Assembly (NCBI GenBank): GCA_002454815.1
Contig: DKJL01000010.1
Span: 124,001 to 188,000 of the forward strand
Direction: 5' to 3'
DNA: 64,000 nucleotides
Source of the DNA: Flavobacteriales bacterium UBA6693
Lineage (GTDB): Bacteria > Bacteroidota > Bacteroidia > Flavobacteriales > Weeksellaceae
Shown: piece by piece, positions 1 through 9,116 of the stretch
Layout of the letters: every line of letters starts with the position of its first letter
How positions within the stretch are numbered: the first letter of the stretch is position 1
Notes under the pieces: generated by a model
The model's input: only the letters and a program-made list of their open reading frames with translations
What the model was told of the DNA's origin: nothing
The model's database searches: none
Position numbers and translations under genes: made by a program

Positions 1-945
1 GACTCTCCTGTAGGGGTTTCCAAAAGTATTGCTTTAGCTATATCAGGATTTGCAGACGCTTATGAAAATTTACGTCCAGATTTGATAGTGGTATTGGGAG
101 ACCGTACAGAAATATTGGGTGCCGTAATTGCCGCTTCCATGGCTAATATTCCTATCGCGCATCTCCATGGCGGCGAAACTACAGAAGGTGCTTACGATGA
201 GGCCATTCGTCACAGTATTACAAAATTTAGTCACTTACACTTCACTTCCACAGAAACTTACAGAAAACGCGTGATCCAGTTGGGAGAACATCCCGACACT
301 GTTTTTAATGTGGGCGCTATTGGCCTGGATTCCATCAAAAATTTAAATTTATTAAGTCGGGAAGATTTTGAAAAATCCATTAATTTTAAATTAAATAAGA
401 AAAACATTTTAATTACGTATCATCCGGTTACTTTGGAAAAAGAGCAGCCCGTCGAAACTTTTCAGAATATATTAACAGTATTGGATGAACTCGAGGATAC
501 CAACTTTATATTTACCCATGCCAATTCTGATAAGAACGGAAGGATTATTAACCAAATGATTCAGGATTATGTAATAAAAAATCCGCGAAAGACGGTTGAA
601 TTTAAGTCGTTGGGGCAGTTACGGTATTTATCCGCGTTACAATTTATGGATGTGGTGATCGGCAACTCGTCCAGCGGGCTTTTGGAAGTTCCTTTTTTTA
701 AAATTCCAACGATTAATATTGGTGATCGTCAAAAAGGACGTGTTTCTAATCAAAGTGTTATTACCACCGGCAATGATTTGGAAAGCATCAAGAATTCTGT
801 GCTGCTGGCTTTCCAGGAAGGTTTTAAACATGGGATTGAACGCCAAGAGTCTTTGTACGGTAATGGTACTGCAGCACAACAAATTATTGATTTAATTAAA
901 TTAAATGACCGGATTGATTTAAAGAAATCCTTTTACGATCTATAA
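1..945 (+). CDS. legG: UDP-sugar 2-epimerase, hydrolysing (LegG/NeuC type), 5' end outside window
   Basis: Partial gene: the frame is open to the left edge, and the TTG at 82 lies inside the protein, so the true start is upstream. The visible 314 residues belong to the NeuC/WecB epimerase family: HLHGGE, a YHPVT segment, GNSSSG and the RQKGR loop that contacts the UDP part are all present. In the legionaminic pathway this enzyme removes the nucleotide and inverts C2 of the 2,4-diacetamido-hexose to give the 6-deoxy-mannose precursor condensed by LegI. NeuC (sialic acid) would look similar; the PtmE/PtmF/PtmA neighbours favour LegG. The next gene starts 5 bases after the stop, as in an operon. 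Confidence 0.85.
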   Translation, partial: DSPVGVSKSIALAISGFADAYENLRPDLIVVLGDRTEILGAVIAASMANIPIAHLHGGETTEGAYDEAIRHSITKFSHLHFTSTETYRKRVIQLGEHPDTVFNVGAIGLDSIKNLNLLSREDFEKSINFKLNKKNILITYHPVTLEKEQPVETFQNILTVLDELEDTNFIFTHANSDKNGRIINQMIQDYVIKNPRKTVEFKSLGQLRYLSALQFMDVVIGNSSSGLLEVPFFKIPTINIGDRQKGRVSNQSVITTGNDLESIKNSVLLAFQEGFKHGIERQESLYGNGTAAQQIIDLIKLNDRIDLKKSFYDL

Positions 946-950
946 GCAGT

Positions 951-1997
951 ATGAAAGAAACAAAACACATTACTACTAAGGAATGCACGGTGCGGGAAGC
1001 GTTAATACTTCTAGATCAGTTAGGCAGTGATCCTATTTTGTTTATTGCCGATACGGATCATCAACTTTTGGGTTCATTAACCGACGGAGATCTCCGACGT
1101 GGCTTTATCAAAGGATTAGGTTTCGATCATTCTATTCTGGATTTTGTACAGCCCAATCCAAAATTTATTTACGAGGATGAATACAATCAAGAAATATTAG
1201 AGGCATTTAAGAAGAAATTCTTTAAGATTATTCCCATACTAAATAAAAATCATCAGATTGTAGATATATTGAACTTTCGGGAGAGATCTACCATTCTTCC
1301 TGTTGATGCTGTTTTAATGGCGGGAGGGCAGGGAAAACGATTGCGGCCTCTAACTGAAAAAACGCCTAAACCATTGTTGAAAATAGGTGATAAACCCATT
1401 ATCGAGTATAATGTGGACCGCCTGATTCATGTAGGAGTAAAGAATTTTTTTATCAGTATTAATTATTTGGGAGAGCAACTGGAGGATTATTTCGACGATG
1501 GTTCCTCAAAAAAAATTAATGTTCGCTATATCAGGGAAGATCAACCTTTGGGAACAATTGGATCCGTGGTCTTGACGAATGAATATGCCAACGACGACCT
1601 GCTGATTATGAACAGCGACTTACTTACGAATATTGATTTTGCTGATTTTTATAAAACTTTCAAAGAAGGTGGTGCAGATATGGCTATAGCCGCAACAACT
1701 TACAGCGTAGATGTACCTTATGCCGTGCTGGAAGCTGATGAATTTCAGAAAGTGAAATCTCTGAAAGAAAAACCTAAATACACCTATTTTTCGAACGCTG
1801 GGATTTATCTGATAAAAAAAGAAATTCTTCAAATGATTCCTAAAGGAGAATTCTATGACATTACCGATTTAATGGAGAAATTGTTGGAGCTTGATTATAA
1901 TTTAATTACTTATCCAATTAACGGATATTGGTTGGATATCGGGAAACATGAAGATTATAAAAAAGCCCAGGAGGATATAAAACATATTAAGTTTTAA
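951..1997 (+). CDS. ptmE: CBS-domain sugar-1-phosphate nucleotidyltransferase (PtmE-like)
   Basis: 348 residues. Residues 1-118 form a pair of CBS domains (LGSLTDGDLRRGF is the typical second-strand motif). Residues 120-345 form an NTP-transferase with the signature AVLMAGGQGKRLRPLTEKTP, the KPLLKIGDKP lysine and a GYWLDIG metal-site segment. In Campylobacter the protein with this same layout, PtmE, makes GDP-glucosamine from glucosamine-1-phosphate for legionaminic acid. That role is inferred from the architecture plus gene order; mannose-1-phosphate guanylyltransferase is the alternative from domain content alone. The CBS pair may sense a nucleotide. Confidence 0.8.
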   Translation: MKETKHITTKECTVREALILLDQLGSDPILFIADTDHQLLGSLTDGDLRRGFIKGLGFDHSILDFVQPNPKFIYEDEYNQEILEAFKKKFFKIIPILNKNHQIVDILNFRERSTILPVDAVLMAGGQGKRLRPLTEKTPKPLLKIGDKPIIEYNVDRLIHVGVKNFFISINYLGEQLEDYFDDGSSKKINVRYIREDQPLGTIGSVVLTNEYANDDLLIMNSDLLTNIDFADFYKTFKEGGADMAIAATTYSVDVPYAVLEADEFQKVKSLKEKPKYTYFSNAGIYLIKKEILQMIPKGEFYDITDLMEKLLELDYNLITYPINGYWLDIGKHEDYKKAQEDIKHIKF

Positions 1998-2006
1998 TAA
2001 AGAATT

Positions 2007-2738
2007 ATGACGTTATTAATCACCATTTGTGCGAGAGGAGGTTCGAAAGGAATACCGGGTAAAAACATAAAATCTTTAAATGGAAACCCGTTAATCTATT
2101 ATACACTAAAAACTGCGGCTGACTTTAAAGACAGTGTAGATTTTGACGTGGATATCGTCCTTTCTACAGACTCTGATGAGATTAAAAATACCGTTGAAAG
2201 TCTAAATTTTGATATCACCACAGAATATACGAGACCAAACAGCCTTGCCTCCGACACCGCGGGAAAACTGGATGCAATCAAAGATGTTAAATCATATATG
2301 GAGAAAAAGAAGGGAAAATATTACGATTATCTCCTTGATATGGATGTTACTTCGCCGTTGAGAAATAGCGCTGATTTGAAGAAATCCCTACAGATATTAA
2401 AAGAGGACAGTGAAGCCTACAATATTTTTTCGGTCAGCCCTGCCAACAGAAATCCCTATTTTAATATGGTGGAAGAGCAGGATAATGGCTATTTTGCATT
2501 ATGCAAGACCGGAAAATTCCTTACGCGCCAGTCCGCACCAAAAGTCTATGATATGAATGCTTCTTTTTATATTTACAGATCTCGTTTTTTCACTGATGAA
2601 GTTCCGTCTGCAGTGTCTCCGAAAAGTTTAGTATATGAGGTGCCGCATCTTTGTTTTGATCTCGATCACCCGATTGATTTTGAAATAATGTCTTTTTTAA
2701 TGGAAAATAATAAGCTGGATTTTGAATTATTTGCTTGA
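2007..2738 (+). CDS. legF: CMP-nonulosonate cytidylyltransferase (CMP-legionaminic acid synthetase type)
   Basis: 243 residues, the usual length for the NeuA/LegF family. The N-terminus ICARGGSKGIPGKNIK is the CTP-binding signature of acylneuraminate cytidylyltransferases, and LLDMDVTSPLRN and DLDHPIDFE match later conserved blocks. The enzyme activates a nine-carbon acid by joining it to CMP. Which acid cannot be read from the motifs; the neighbours argue for legionaminic acid rather than sialic or pseudaminic acid. The stop overlaps the next start (ATGA), so translation is probably coupled. Confidence 0.85.
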   Translation: MTLLITICARGGSKGIPGKNIKSLNGNPLIYYTLKTAADFKDSVDFDVDIVLSTDSDEIKNTVESLNFDITTEYTRPNSLASDTAGKLDAIKDVKSYMEKKKGKYYDYLLDMDVTSPLRNSADLKKSLQILKEDSEAYNIFSVSPANRNPYFNMVEEQDNGYFALCKTGKFLTRQSAPKVYDMNASFYIYRSRFFTDEVPSAVSPKSLVYEVPHLCFDLDHPIDFEIMSFLMENNKLDFELFA

Positions 2739-3655
2739 TGAATATATTGATTGTCGGTTTAGGTTCCATCGCAAAAAAGCACATTGCAGCCATTCGTAAA
2801 ATTAAGGGCACTGCTAAAATTTTTGCGCTCAGATCCGGAGATGGTTCCGCGGCAGAAGAGGATGTCGTAAATTTATATTCTCAAGAGGATTTGAAACTTC
2901 AGAGTTTCGATTTTGCAATTATTTCCAATCCTACGGCAAAACATAGAAGTACCATTGCCGATTTAGTAGCGTTAAGTATTCCGTTGTTTATTGAAAAACC
3001 GCTTTTTAATACAGTGGGAGAAAAAGAAGAGCGGCTTTTGGAAAAAATAAAAAAAGCCGGAATCCCAACGTACGTTGCCTGTAATTTAAGATTTCTGGAC
3101 TGCTTGCAATTCGTCAAAAGCGAACTGAAAGGCAAAAGAATTAACGAAATCAATATTTACTGCGGATCGTATTTACCCGACTGGCGCCCGGGACAAAACT
3201 TTAGAAAAAACTATAGTGCGAATAAAGGGATGGGCGGCGGGGTGCACATTGATCTCATTCACGAATTAGACTACACCTACTGGCTTTTCGGGAATCCTGA
3301 ACAGACTAAGGCATTATTCAGAAATTCTTCAAGTTTGGATATTTCTGCCTATGATTATGCAAATTATGTTTGGCAATATGAAGATTTTACCGCCAGCATC
3401 ATCTTAAATTATTACCGAAAAGATGCAAAACGCACACTGGAAATTGTCTGTGAGAACGGTACCTATTTCATAGATTTGCTTAAAAATTCGGTATCTTTCG
3501 GCAGCGAAATAATTTTAAGTTCAGAACAAAAAATGGTGGATACTTATCTGGCTCAGATGGCCTATTTTGTAGACAATGCAGTAGATAAGAAAGCGGGTGA
3601 CTTTAACACCGTGTTCGAAGCGTATAAAATACTTAGGCTATGTATAGAGGATTAA
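2735..3655 (+). CDS. ptmF: Gfo/Idh/MocA-family oxidoreductase (PtmF-like)
   Basis: 306 residues with an N-terminal Rossmann fold (ILIVGLGSIAKKHIAAIR) and the EKPLF lysine-proline motif of Gfo/Idh/MocA dehydrogenases, followed by a C-terminal alpha/beta domain with GGGVHIDLIHELDY, where the histidine is the likely catalytic residue. In Campylobacter the matching gene ptmF sits in the same cluster and is reported to work with PtmA in supplying the glucosamine phosphate that PtmE uses. The exact step here is inferred. It overlaps legF by 4 bases and ptmA by 16 bases, so the genes are tightly packed. Confidence 0.75.
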   Translation: MMNILIVGLGSIAKKHIAAIRKIKGTAKIFALRSGDGSAAEEDVVNLYSQEDLKLQSFDFAIISNPTAKHRSTIADLVALSIPLFIEKPLFNTVGEKEERLLEKIKKAGIPTYVACNLRFLDCLQFVKSELKGKRINEINIYCGSYLPDWRPGQNFRKNYSANKGMGGGVHIDLIHELDYTYWLFGNPEQTKALFRNSSSLDISAYDYANYVWQYEDFTASIILNYYRKDAKRTLEIVCENGTYFIDLLKNSVSFGSEIILSSEQKMVDTYLAQMAYFVDNAVDKKAGDFNTVFEAYKILRLCIED

Positions 3656-4395
3656 AAAATTCCGTAATTATTGTAACAGGTTCTGGTGGTTTGATCGGCA
3701 GAGAAGTCGTAAGCCGTCTTTTAGTGGAGGGTGCAGTAGTAGTAGGAGCGGATTTAACGAACACGGAATTATCGAATCCTAATTTTTATAATTTTTCCGG
3801 AAATATTACTGATTTAAAAGATATTGATCAACTAGTACAGTTCGCAACCGAAAAGTTCGGCAGAATTGATGGGTTGGTAAATCTTGCATATCCGAGAACA
3901 AGTGACTGGGGCGATAAGTTCGAAGATATTAATTATGAAGCTTGGCGCGAGAATGTAGATATGCAACTCAATAGCGTATTTTATCTTTGCCAGCAAGTTT
4001 TAGAAATTATGAAAAAACAGCAAAGTGGCTCTATCGTAAATACGGGTTCCATCTACGGGGTTGTTGGAAATGATTTTACGCTGTATGAAGAGTATGGCGG
4101 GACCTCCGCCGCCGCATATTCGGCGATTAAAGGAGGGATAATTAATTTTACAAGATATCTTGCATCCTATTACGGCAAATACCACATTCGTATAAACTGC
4201 GTGTCTCCGGGTGGGGTATTGGACGAAAAAAACCAGCAACAATCTTTTATTAAAAGATACAGCGAAAAATCACCGCTGAAACGCTTGGGAAATCCTGAGG
4301 AAATGGCAGGTCCCGTGTTATTTTTACTTTCAAAAGATGCATCTTTTGTAACGGGACACAATTTAATGGTAGATGGCGGTTGGACGGCGATCTAG
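3640..4395 (+). CDS. ptmA: Short-chain dehydrogenase/reductase (PtmA-like)
   Basis: 251 residues, classical SDR length. The cofactor motif VTGSGGLIGREVV is at the N-terminus, a Ser in NTGSIYGVVG and the AYSAIKGG segment supply the Ser-Tyr-Lys catalytic set, and the C-terminus LMVDGGWTAI is typical of the family. The start at 3640 lies inside the end of ptmF. In Campylobacter, PtmA is the partner of PtmF in the GDP-linked legionaminic route. The SDR family is certain; the PtmA role rests on position between PtmF and the amidotransferase. Confidence 0.75.
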   Translation: MYRGLKNSVIIVTGSGGLIGREVVSRLLVEGAVVVGADLTNTELSNPNFYNFSGNITDLKDIDQLVQFATEKFGRIDGLVNLAYPRTSDWGDKFEDINYEAWRENVDMQLNSVFYLCQQVLEIMKKQQSGSIVNTGSIYGVVGNDFTLYEEYGGTSAAAYSAIKGGIINFTRYLASYYGKYHIRINCVSPGGVLDEKNQQQSFIKRYSEKSPLKRLGNPEEMAGPVLFLLSKDASFVTGHNLMVDGGWTAI

Positions 4396-4426
4396 TAATT
4401 TAATAAATTTAAGAAAAGAAATTAAA

Positions 4427-5527
4427 ATGAAATATTGTACCATTTGTGTCATGCCCGATACTCGGCCTGGAATTACATTTGACAGCAGCGGCATTTGTTC
4501 CGCGTGTCAGTCTTTCAAGAAAAGAGAGAATACAGATTACGATGCGCGCTTTGAGGAATTAAAAAATATATGTGATCAGCATAGAGGCAGAAATGGTGAA
4601 AATGGTTATGATTGTATGATCGCTGTAAGCGGCGGTAAGGATAGTCATTTCCAGGTTCATATGTTCAAGAATATTTTGGGTATGAACCCGCTGCTCGTCA
4701 CAGTTGAAGATAATTTCCCTATGACCGACGCGGGGATGCATAATATCAAAAATATTTCCGAAGCCTTTGGTTGTGATATTATCAGTATGAAACCGAATAT
4801 CAGGGCACAAAAAGCAGCCATGAAGTATACCTTCGAAAAATACGGGAAGCCTACGTACTTTCTTGACCGGTATATCTATACGTATCCTTTGCACATGGCC
4901 GTAAAATTCAATACTCCGCTTTTAGTGTATGGTGAGAATGTAGCTTACGAGTATGGAGGAGACAACGCTACAGAAACCTATTCCGCGAAAGATCAAATTG
5001 ACAATGGTGTAGGTGCTGGTATCCCAACCGAAGAACTGCTAAATGAGGGAATTAGCGGAAAAGAACTAAACTTTTTTGAGCCACCTGCAAAAGCTGATAT
5101 TGACCAGCTGGAACCGATCTATCTAAGTTATTTTGTAGAGTGGAACAGTTTTAAAAATTACGAAATTGCAAAACAAAATGGTTTTCACGACTTAACTCAC
5201 GAATGGGACCGTACGCACCATATCGAAAATTTTGATCAGATAGATTCACGTGCCTACCTCGTGCATTCGTGGATGAAATATCCTAAATTTGGTCATGCAT
5301 CCGCCACAGATTATGCCGCAAGGATGGTGCGTTATGGAATGTTGACTCGTGAGGAAGCGTTTGATTTAGTGAAAAAACATGATCATGCACTGGATCCATT
5401 TTCGGTGAGAGATTTTTGTAATTTTATAAATTATTCTGAGCAGGACTTTTGGCAGATTATAGAAAAAATGTACAATCGGGACATCTTTTTCAAAAATAAT
5501 GTCGATCGTTGGGTTTTGAAAAATTAG
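4427..5527 (+). CDS. ptmG: N-acetyl sugar amidotransferase (PseA/WbpG/PtmG family)
   Basis: 366 residues from the ATG at 4427; a longer in-frame reading from 4373 overlaps ptmA and lacks family similarity before MKYCTIC. CTICVMPDTRP with a second CSAC pair forms the N-terminal zinc site, and AVSGGKDS is the PP-loop that binds ATP. These enzymes turn an acetamido into an acetamidino group on sugars; PseA (pseudaminic), PtmG (legionaminic) and WbpG (LPS) are all of this type. Beside LegF this suggests a legionaminic derivative carrying an amidino group. A glutaminase partner of the HisH type is not in the window. Confidence 0.8.
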   Translation: MKYCTICVMPDTRPGITFDSSGICSACQSFKKRENTDYDARFEELKNICDQHRGRNGENGYDCMIAVSGGKDSHFQVHMFKNILGMNPLLVTVEDNFPMTDAGMHNIKNISEAFGCDIISMKPNIRAQKAAMKYTFEKYGKPTYFLDRYIYTYPLHMAVKFNTPLLVYGENVAYEYGGDNATETYSAKDQIDNGVGAGIPTEELLNEGISGKELNFFEPPAKADIDQLEPIYLSYFVEWNSFKNYEIAKQNGFHDLTHEWDRTHHIENFDQIDSRAYLVHSWMKYPKFGHASATDYAARMVRYGMLTREEAFDLVKKHDHALDPFSVRDFCNFINYSEQDFWQIIEKMYNRDIFFKNNVDRWVLKN

Positions 5528-5529
5528 GT

Positions 5530-6813
5530 ATGAAGGCTTTGCCCACAATAATAAAACAAAACTTCACCGCGTATAGAACGCCTCTGCTTTTTACCTCAGC
5601 TTCAATGATCAGAGCGGTCGCTACGATTGCTGTTGGTGCAGTGATTGCGAAATTCGTTTTACCTGAGCAGCTCGGGGTTTTCACAACCTTAATGCTTTTT
5701 GTTACCTATGCAAACTTTTTACAATTAGGAGCAGTTAGTGGTTTAAATTTAGAATTACCGCTTGAAATTGGTCGTGGAAACATGGAAAAGGCTAAGAGAA
5801 TTGCTGGAACAATACAATCCTTTACGCTAGTTTCTTGCATCGCTGTAATCGTAGTCGGTTCCTTTCTTTTTAGCATAATAAAAGTTGATTTTAATACTTC
5901 GGAAGAATACGTGCGGTTTCTTATTCCCATTGTTTTGGTTATGGCGTCACTTACTTTTTATCAAAATTATCTTCTCGCCACTTTTAGATCAAACAGTTCA
6001 TTTTTAAAACTAAGTGTTATACAACTGGCTGAAGCTGTATTCAATCTACTCTCAATTGTTCTCGTAGTCTACTTTGCTTTTGAGGGACTGATTTTAAAAA
6101 CACTTTTGGTGATGTTGTTTTATGTGATAATTTTACATGTTGCCAGGCCAATTAAAGTTGCATTTTTCTGGGATAAAAGCTTATTGAAACAAGTCATCAA
6201 GGTGGGATTTCCAATATTTATTTTATCGTATATTGAAGTCTTTGCCGTATCTGCGGATAAGTTATTTTTACTTAATTACAGCACACTTCGTGACGTGGGG
6301 ATTTATTCTTTTGCGGCCTATTCGTTAACAGCTTTTTCTATATTTTCTTCATCCGTTGCAAGTTATTTTTATCCAAAACTCACTTATAATTATGGAAAGA
6401 ATAAGAACAGACTGGTATTGTGGGGTTACGTGAAGAAAATTACAATCTTATTATTGATCATGCAGTCCGTTCTCTTCATCATCTGTTATTTTGTGGTGCC
6501 TGTTGTTATCACGAAGTTTTTTCTTCAATATGTAGATAGTATTCCTATCATTCATTTATTAATTCTTGCCGGCGTAATGAAAGGGTCGGTGATTGGGGTT
6601 AATGTTTTGTGGAGTATGAAGGCATGGAAAAGTATGGTATTATATCAGGTGGGTACGGCAGCGGTTCTCCTGTTTTGTATTTTTACACTGGTAAATATTT
6701 ACGAAAATAAATCAATTGCAGTGGCTGCGGGAGTTTTATTAGGCAATATCTTTGGTCTGGTTCTAGGAATTTATTTGTCTTATAAAGAAACGCATTGTGA
6801 GAAACCATTATGA
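5530..6813 (+). CDS. Polysaccharide repeat-unit flippase, Wzx type
   Basis: 427 residues from the ATG at 5530, two bases after the previous stop; a TTG at 5509 inside the previous gene is less likely. The protein is strongly hydrophobic with about 12 membrane segments separated by short charged loops, as in Wzx/MATE-like flippases. It would move the undecaprenyl-linked repeat unit across the inner membrane. The setting among nonulosonate genes, a Wzy-like protein and transferases supports this. Wzx proteins diverge greatly, so the substrate cannot be read from sequence. Confidence 0.8.
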   Translation: MKALPTIIKQNFTAYRTPLLFTSASMIRAVATIAVGAVIAKFVLPEQLGVFTTLMLFVTYANFLQLGAVSGLNLELPLEIGRGNMEKAKRIAGTIQSFTLVSCIAVIVVGSFLFSIIKVDFNTSEEYVRFLIPIVLVMASLTFYQNYLLATFRSNSSFLKLSVIQLAEAVFNLLSIVLVVYFAFEGLILKTLLVMLFYVIILHVARPIKVAFFWDKSLLKQVIKVGFPIFILSYIEVFAVSADKLFLLNYSTLRDVGIYSFAAYSLTAFSIFSSSVASYFYPKLTYNYGKNKNRLVLWGYVKKITILLLIMQSVLFIICYFVVPVVITKFFLQYVDSIPIIHLLILAGVMKGSVIGVNVLWSMKAWKSMVLYQVGTAAVLLFCIFTLVNIYENKSIAVAAGVLLGNIFGLVLGIYLSYKETHCEKPL

Positions 6814-7730
6814 AAAAAAGTGTTTTTATAATTACGAAACCCCTACAGTACATTAATGCAACAAATATTGTAGACGGAAATTACAAAATTGGCTTGGTAA
6901 CGAACACGTTTCATAATGCGGCGACGATTTTTACTGAACTGCAAATTAAATCTAATTTTTGGGATCGGCTCATTTTTGTTGAAACGGAAAATGAAGCCAA
7001 GGCGTGGGTGCTGAAAAAGCAAGCAGAAATCGGGATATTATACACCTATTCGGACTATGGTTTTTCCAACTATTTATTTTTAAATCGTCTTCGGAATGCC
7101 GTGAAGTATGTGTATGAGGAAGGTTTGGGCAATTATATTCCAGGATTGAGAAAACGAAATGCAATTAACAATTTGTTTGTTTTTTTTAATGGCTTATTAG
7201 GAAATAAAGAATTCGTAGGCGGCTCCAGATACATTGATGGGTTATTTGTATATGATCCAAACAGAGTTAAAGCCAATTTTCCGCTATTACGCACTCAATT
7301 ATTTTCGTTTCATAAAAAGTTCTTGGATCATCTGAATACTTTGCCGGAGTCAAGTGCATTTTATGATAAAAATGATGCCGCCATTATTAATAAGTTGGAA
7401 AAAAATACTAAAGTTCTTATTTACCTAGGCACTTGGTTTCACGGAAAAACCGAAGAGCAAATATTTAATGAAAAAAAAGTTGCCGAAAAGCTTAAAGCTT
7501 TTTCCGGCTATACTACGATATATAAACCTCACCCTCATTCTGGCAATCCCGCTTCCAACATAAAGCTTTTGTTTACTCACATTTTGAGCGGAAGCACTAT
7601 GGCTGAAATGCTTGTTCTTTCTGTCTTAGCCAGTGCGACTGAAATGGTAGTGTTGCACCATGCTTCTTCTGCCATGACAAATTTTGAAAGCAATTATAAT
7701 ATCGTATCGGTCGATTTGGGTTTGGACTGA
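6810..7730 (+). CDS. Polysialyltransferase-like glycosyltransferase, candidate nonulosonate transferase
   Basis: 306 residues, overlapping the flippase by 4 bases. The N-terminus KKSVFIITKPLQYINATN resembles the opening of bacterial alpha-2,8-polysialyltransferase-like proteins. Late in the chain are a KPHPHS motif and an HHASSAMTNFES segment, matching the HP and Ser/Thr motifs of sialyltransferase families that bind the CMP donor. No signal peptide or membrane segment is visible. Next to a CMP-nonulosonate synthetase it is the best candidate for transferring the legionaminic residue. The family match is by eye, so a hypothetical protein is the fallback. Confidence 0.55.
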   Translation: MKKSVFIITKPLQYINATNIVDGNYKIGLVTNTFHNAATIFTELQIKSNFWDRLIFVETENEAKAWVLKKQAEIGILYTYSDYGFSNYLFLNRLRNAVKYVYEEGLGNYIPGLRKRNAINNLFVFFNGLLGNKEFVGGSRYIDGLFVYDPNRVKANFPLLRTQLFSFHKKFLDHLNTLPESSAFYDKNDAAIINKLEKNTKVLIYLGTWFHGKTEEQIFNEKKVAEKLKAFSGYTTIYKPHPHSGNPASNIKLLFTHILSGSTMAEMLVLSVLASATEMVVLHHASSAMTNFESNYNIVSVDLGLD

Positions 7731-7769
7731 ACTTTTAAAACGAGCTGATTTTACATAAGATGGAGCCGA

Positions 7770-9116
7770 ATGAATAAAATTCTTATTTTTATAATATCAT
7801 TATTTTGCATCGTATTTTTTTACGAAGGCTCTCTAGCGCATTTTTCTGAAAGAGTTTTTCTTACCAGCATTATCATTATGCTATTTTCAATTTATTTCAC
7901 ATTCAGTGACGCGAAACGCCCATTTACACTACGAAAAATATTTTATTTGTTTTCGTTCTTCTTTTTCGGTATTGCACCATTAATGCAATTTTACAGACAA
8001 ACATCTTCTTTTAATGCCCGGCTACTGAAAGAAGTGGAATACTTTCACCTAAATGTTTTAATTATAGGTATCATTTTATTGTATGAAATTCTCTACCGGT
8101 TATTTTCTTTAAGAAACAAAGATTGGAATCCTGGTTGGATAAATCGTTTTACAATCACTACACATACTGTTTCGCAAGACATTATGCTGATTTTATTAGC
8201 TTTTTTGTCACTCCTTTATGTTCTCTATTCTAATGATTATAATTTAACGCGACTCTTTTTTAGAGGCGGCGAGATTTTAGGTACTGTGCAAAAAGACACA
8301 GGTCTTAGCACGTCGCTAGATTTGTTTCTATCCCAAACGGTGCGCCCTCTCGGTTTTGTAGCTCTCCTTTATTATCTGCTTTCACCTCAAAGAAAATTCA
8401 TATTTACCGGCATTTTGTTTATCATTTCAATATTAACAATTTTCCCTGCCGCCGTTCCTCGCTTTTATGCGGCAGCAGTTTACATCCCTCTACTATTAAT
8501 AACAATCCGTCCTTTTACGAAAAAAAATATCTTTTCTCTCACATTTATAGCAGGCTTGTTAGTAGTTTTCCCTTTTTTAAATAATTTCAGACACTTTTCG
8601 CGAAATACTGACTTGGAATTAAAACTGGATTTTGGCATGTTCACCGAAGGACATTTCGATTCATATCAGAATTTTGCATTGATTTATTTTGAACAGATTA
8701 TAACATGGGGCCGACAGCTCTTAGGAGTATTGCTGTTCTGGATGCCACGATCAGTATGGCCTGAAAAACCTATTGGTTCTGGATATGTACTTGCTCATAA
8801 GATGCATTTTACCTGGGATAATGTCTCAGCTAATTATTTTGCTGAGGGCTATATAAATTTTGGATTCCTGGGTATTTTCTTGTTTGTACTCTTTTTATCA
8901 TATATCACGTCTTTGCTTGACAATCTTTACTGGAATAAATTAAGCAACCAAAAACACAATTTTTTTAGAGCCGTGTACTTACTACTTTTAGGTATGCTTT
9001 TTTTTGTAATGAGAGGCGACTTGTTAAGCTCCACTGCGTTTACAGTCGGGTTTCTATTCTCGATCTTTATCGTTTATTTTATCGTACACCGAAGATCCAA
9101 TGAAACTCATCATTAA
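7770..9116 (+). CDS. O-antigen polymerase, Wzy type
   Basis: 448 residues, start ATG at 7770. The protein has about a dozen hydrophobic segments and a large loop between residues about 270 and 340 that includes WMPRSVWPEKPIGSGYVLAH and a YFAEGYINFGFLG stretch, a layout common in oligosaccharide repeat-unit polymerases. It would join repeat units on the periplasmic side. Wzy proteins share little sequence, so the call rests on topology and on its place between the flippase and the glycosyltransferases. Confidence 0.7.
   Translation: MNKILIFIISLFCIVFFYEGSLAHFSERVFLTSIIIMLFSIYFTFSDAKRPFTLRKIFYLFSFFFFGIAPLMQFYRQTSSFNARLLKEVEYFHLNVLIIGIILLYEILYRLFSLRNKDWNPGWINRFTITTHTVSQDIMLILLAFLSLLYVLYSNDYNLTRLFFRGGEILGTVQKDTGLSTSLDLFLSQTVRPLGFVALLYYLLSPQRKFIFTGILFIISILTIFPAAVPRFYAAAVYIPLLLITIRPFTKKNIFSLTFIAGLLVVFPFLNNFRHFSRNTDLELKLDFGMFTEGHFDSYQNFALIYFEQIITWGRQLLGVLLFWMPRSVWPEKPIGSGYVLAHKMHFTWDNVSANYFAEGYINFGFLGIFLFVLFLSYITSLLDNLYWNKLSNQKHNFFRAVYLLLLGMLFFVMRGDLLSSTAFTVGFLFSIFIVYFIVHRRSNETHH

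Noticed and set aside
4373..4426. Upstream start for the amidotransferase
   Set aside because: The extra 18 residues overlap ptmA and precede the conserved MKYCTIC start.
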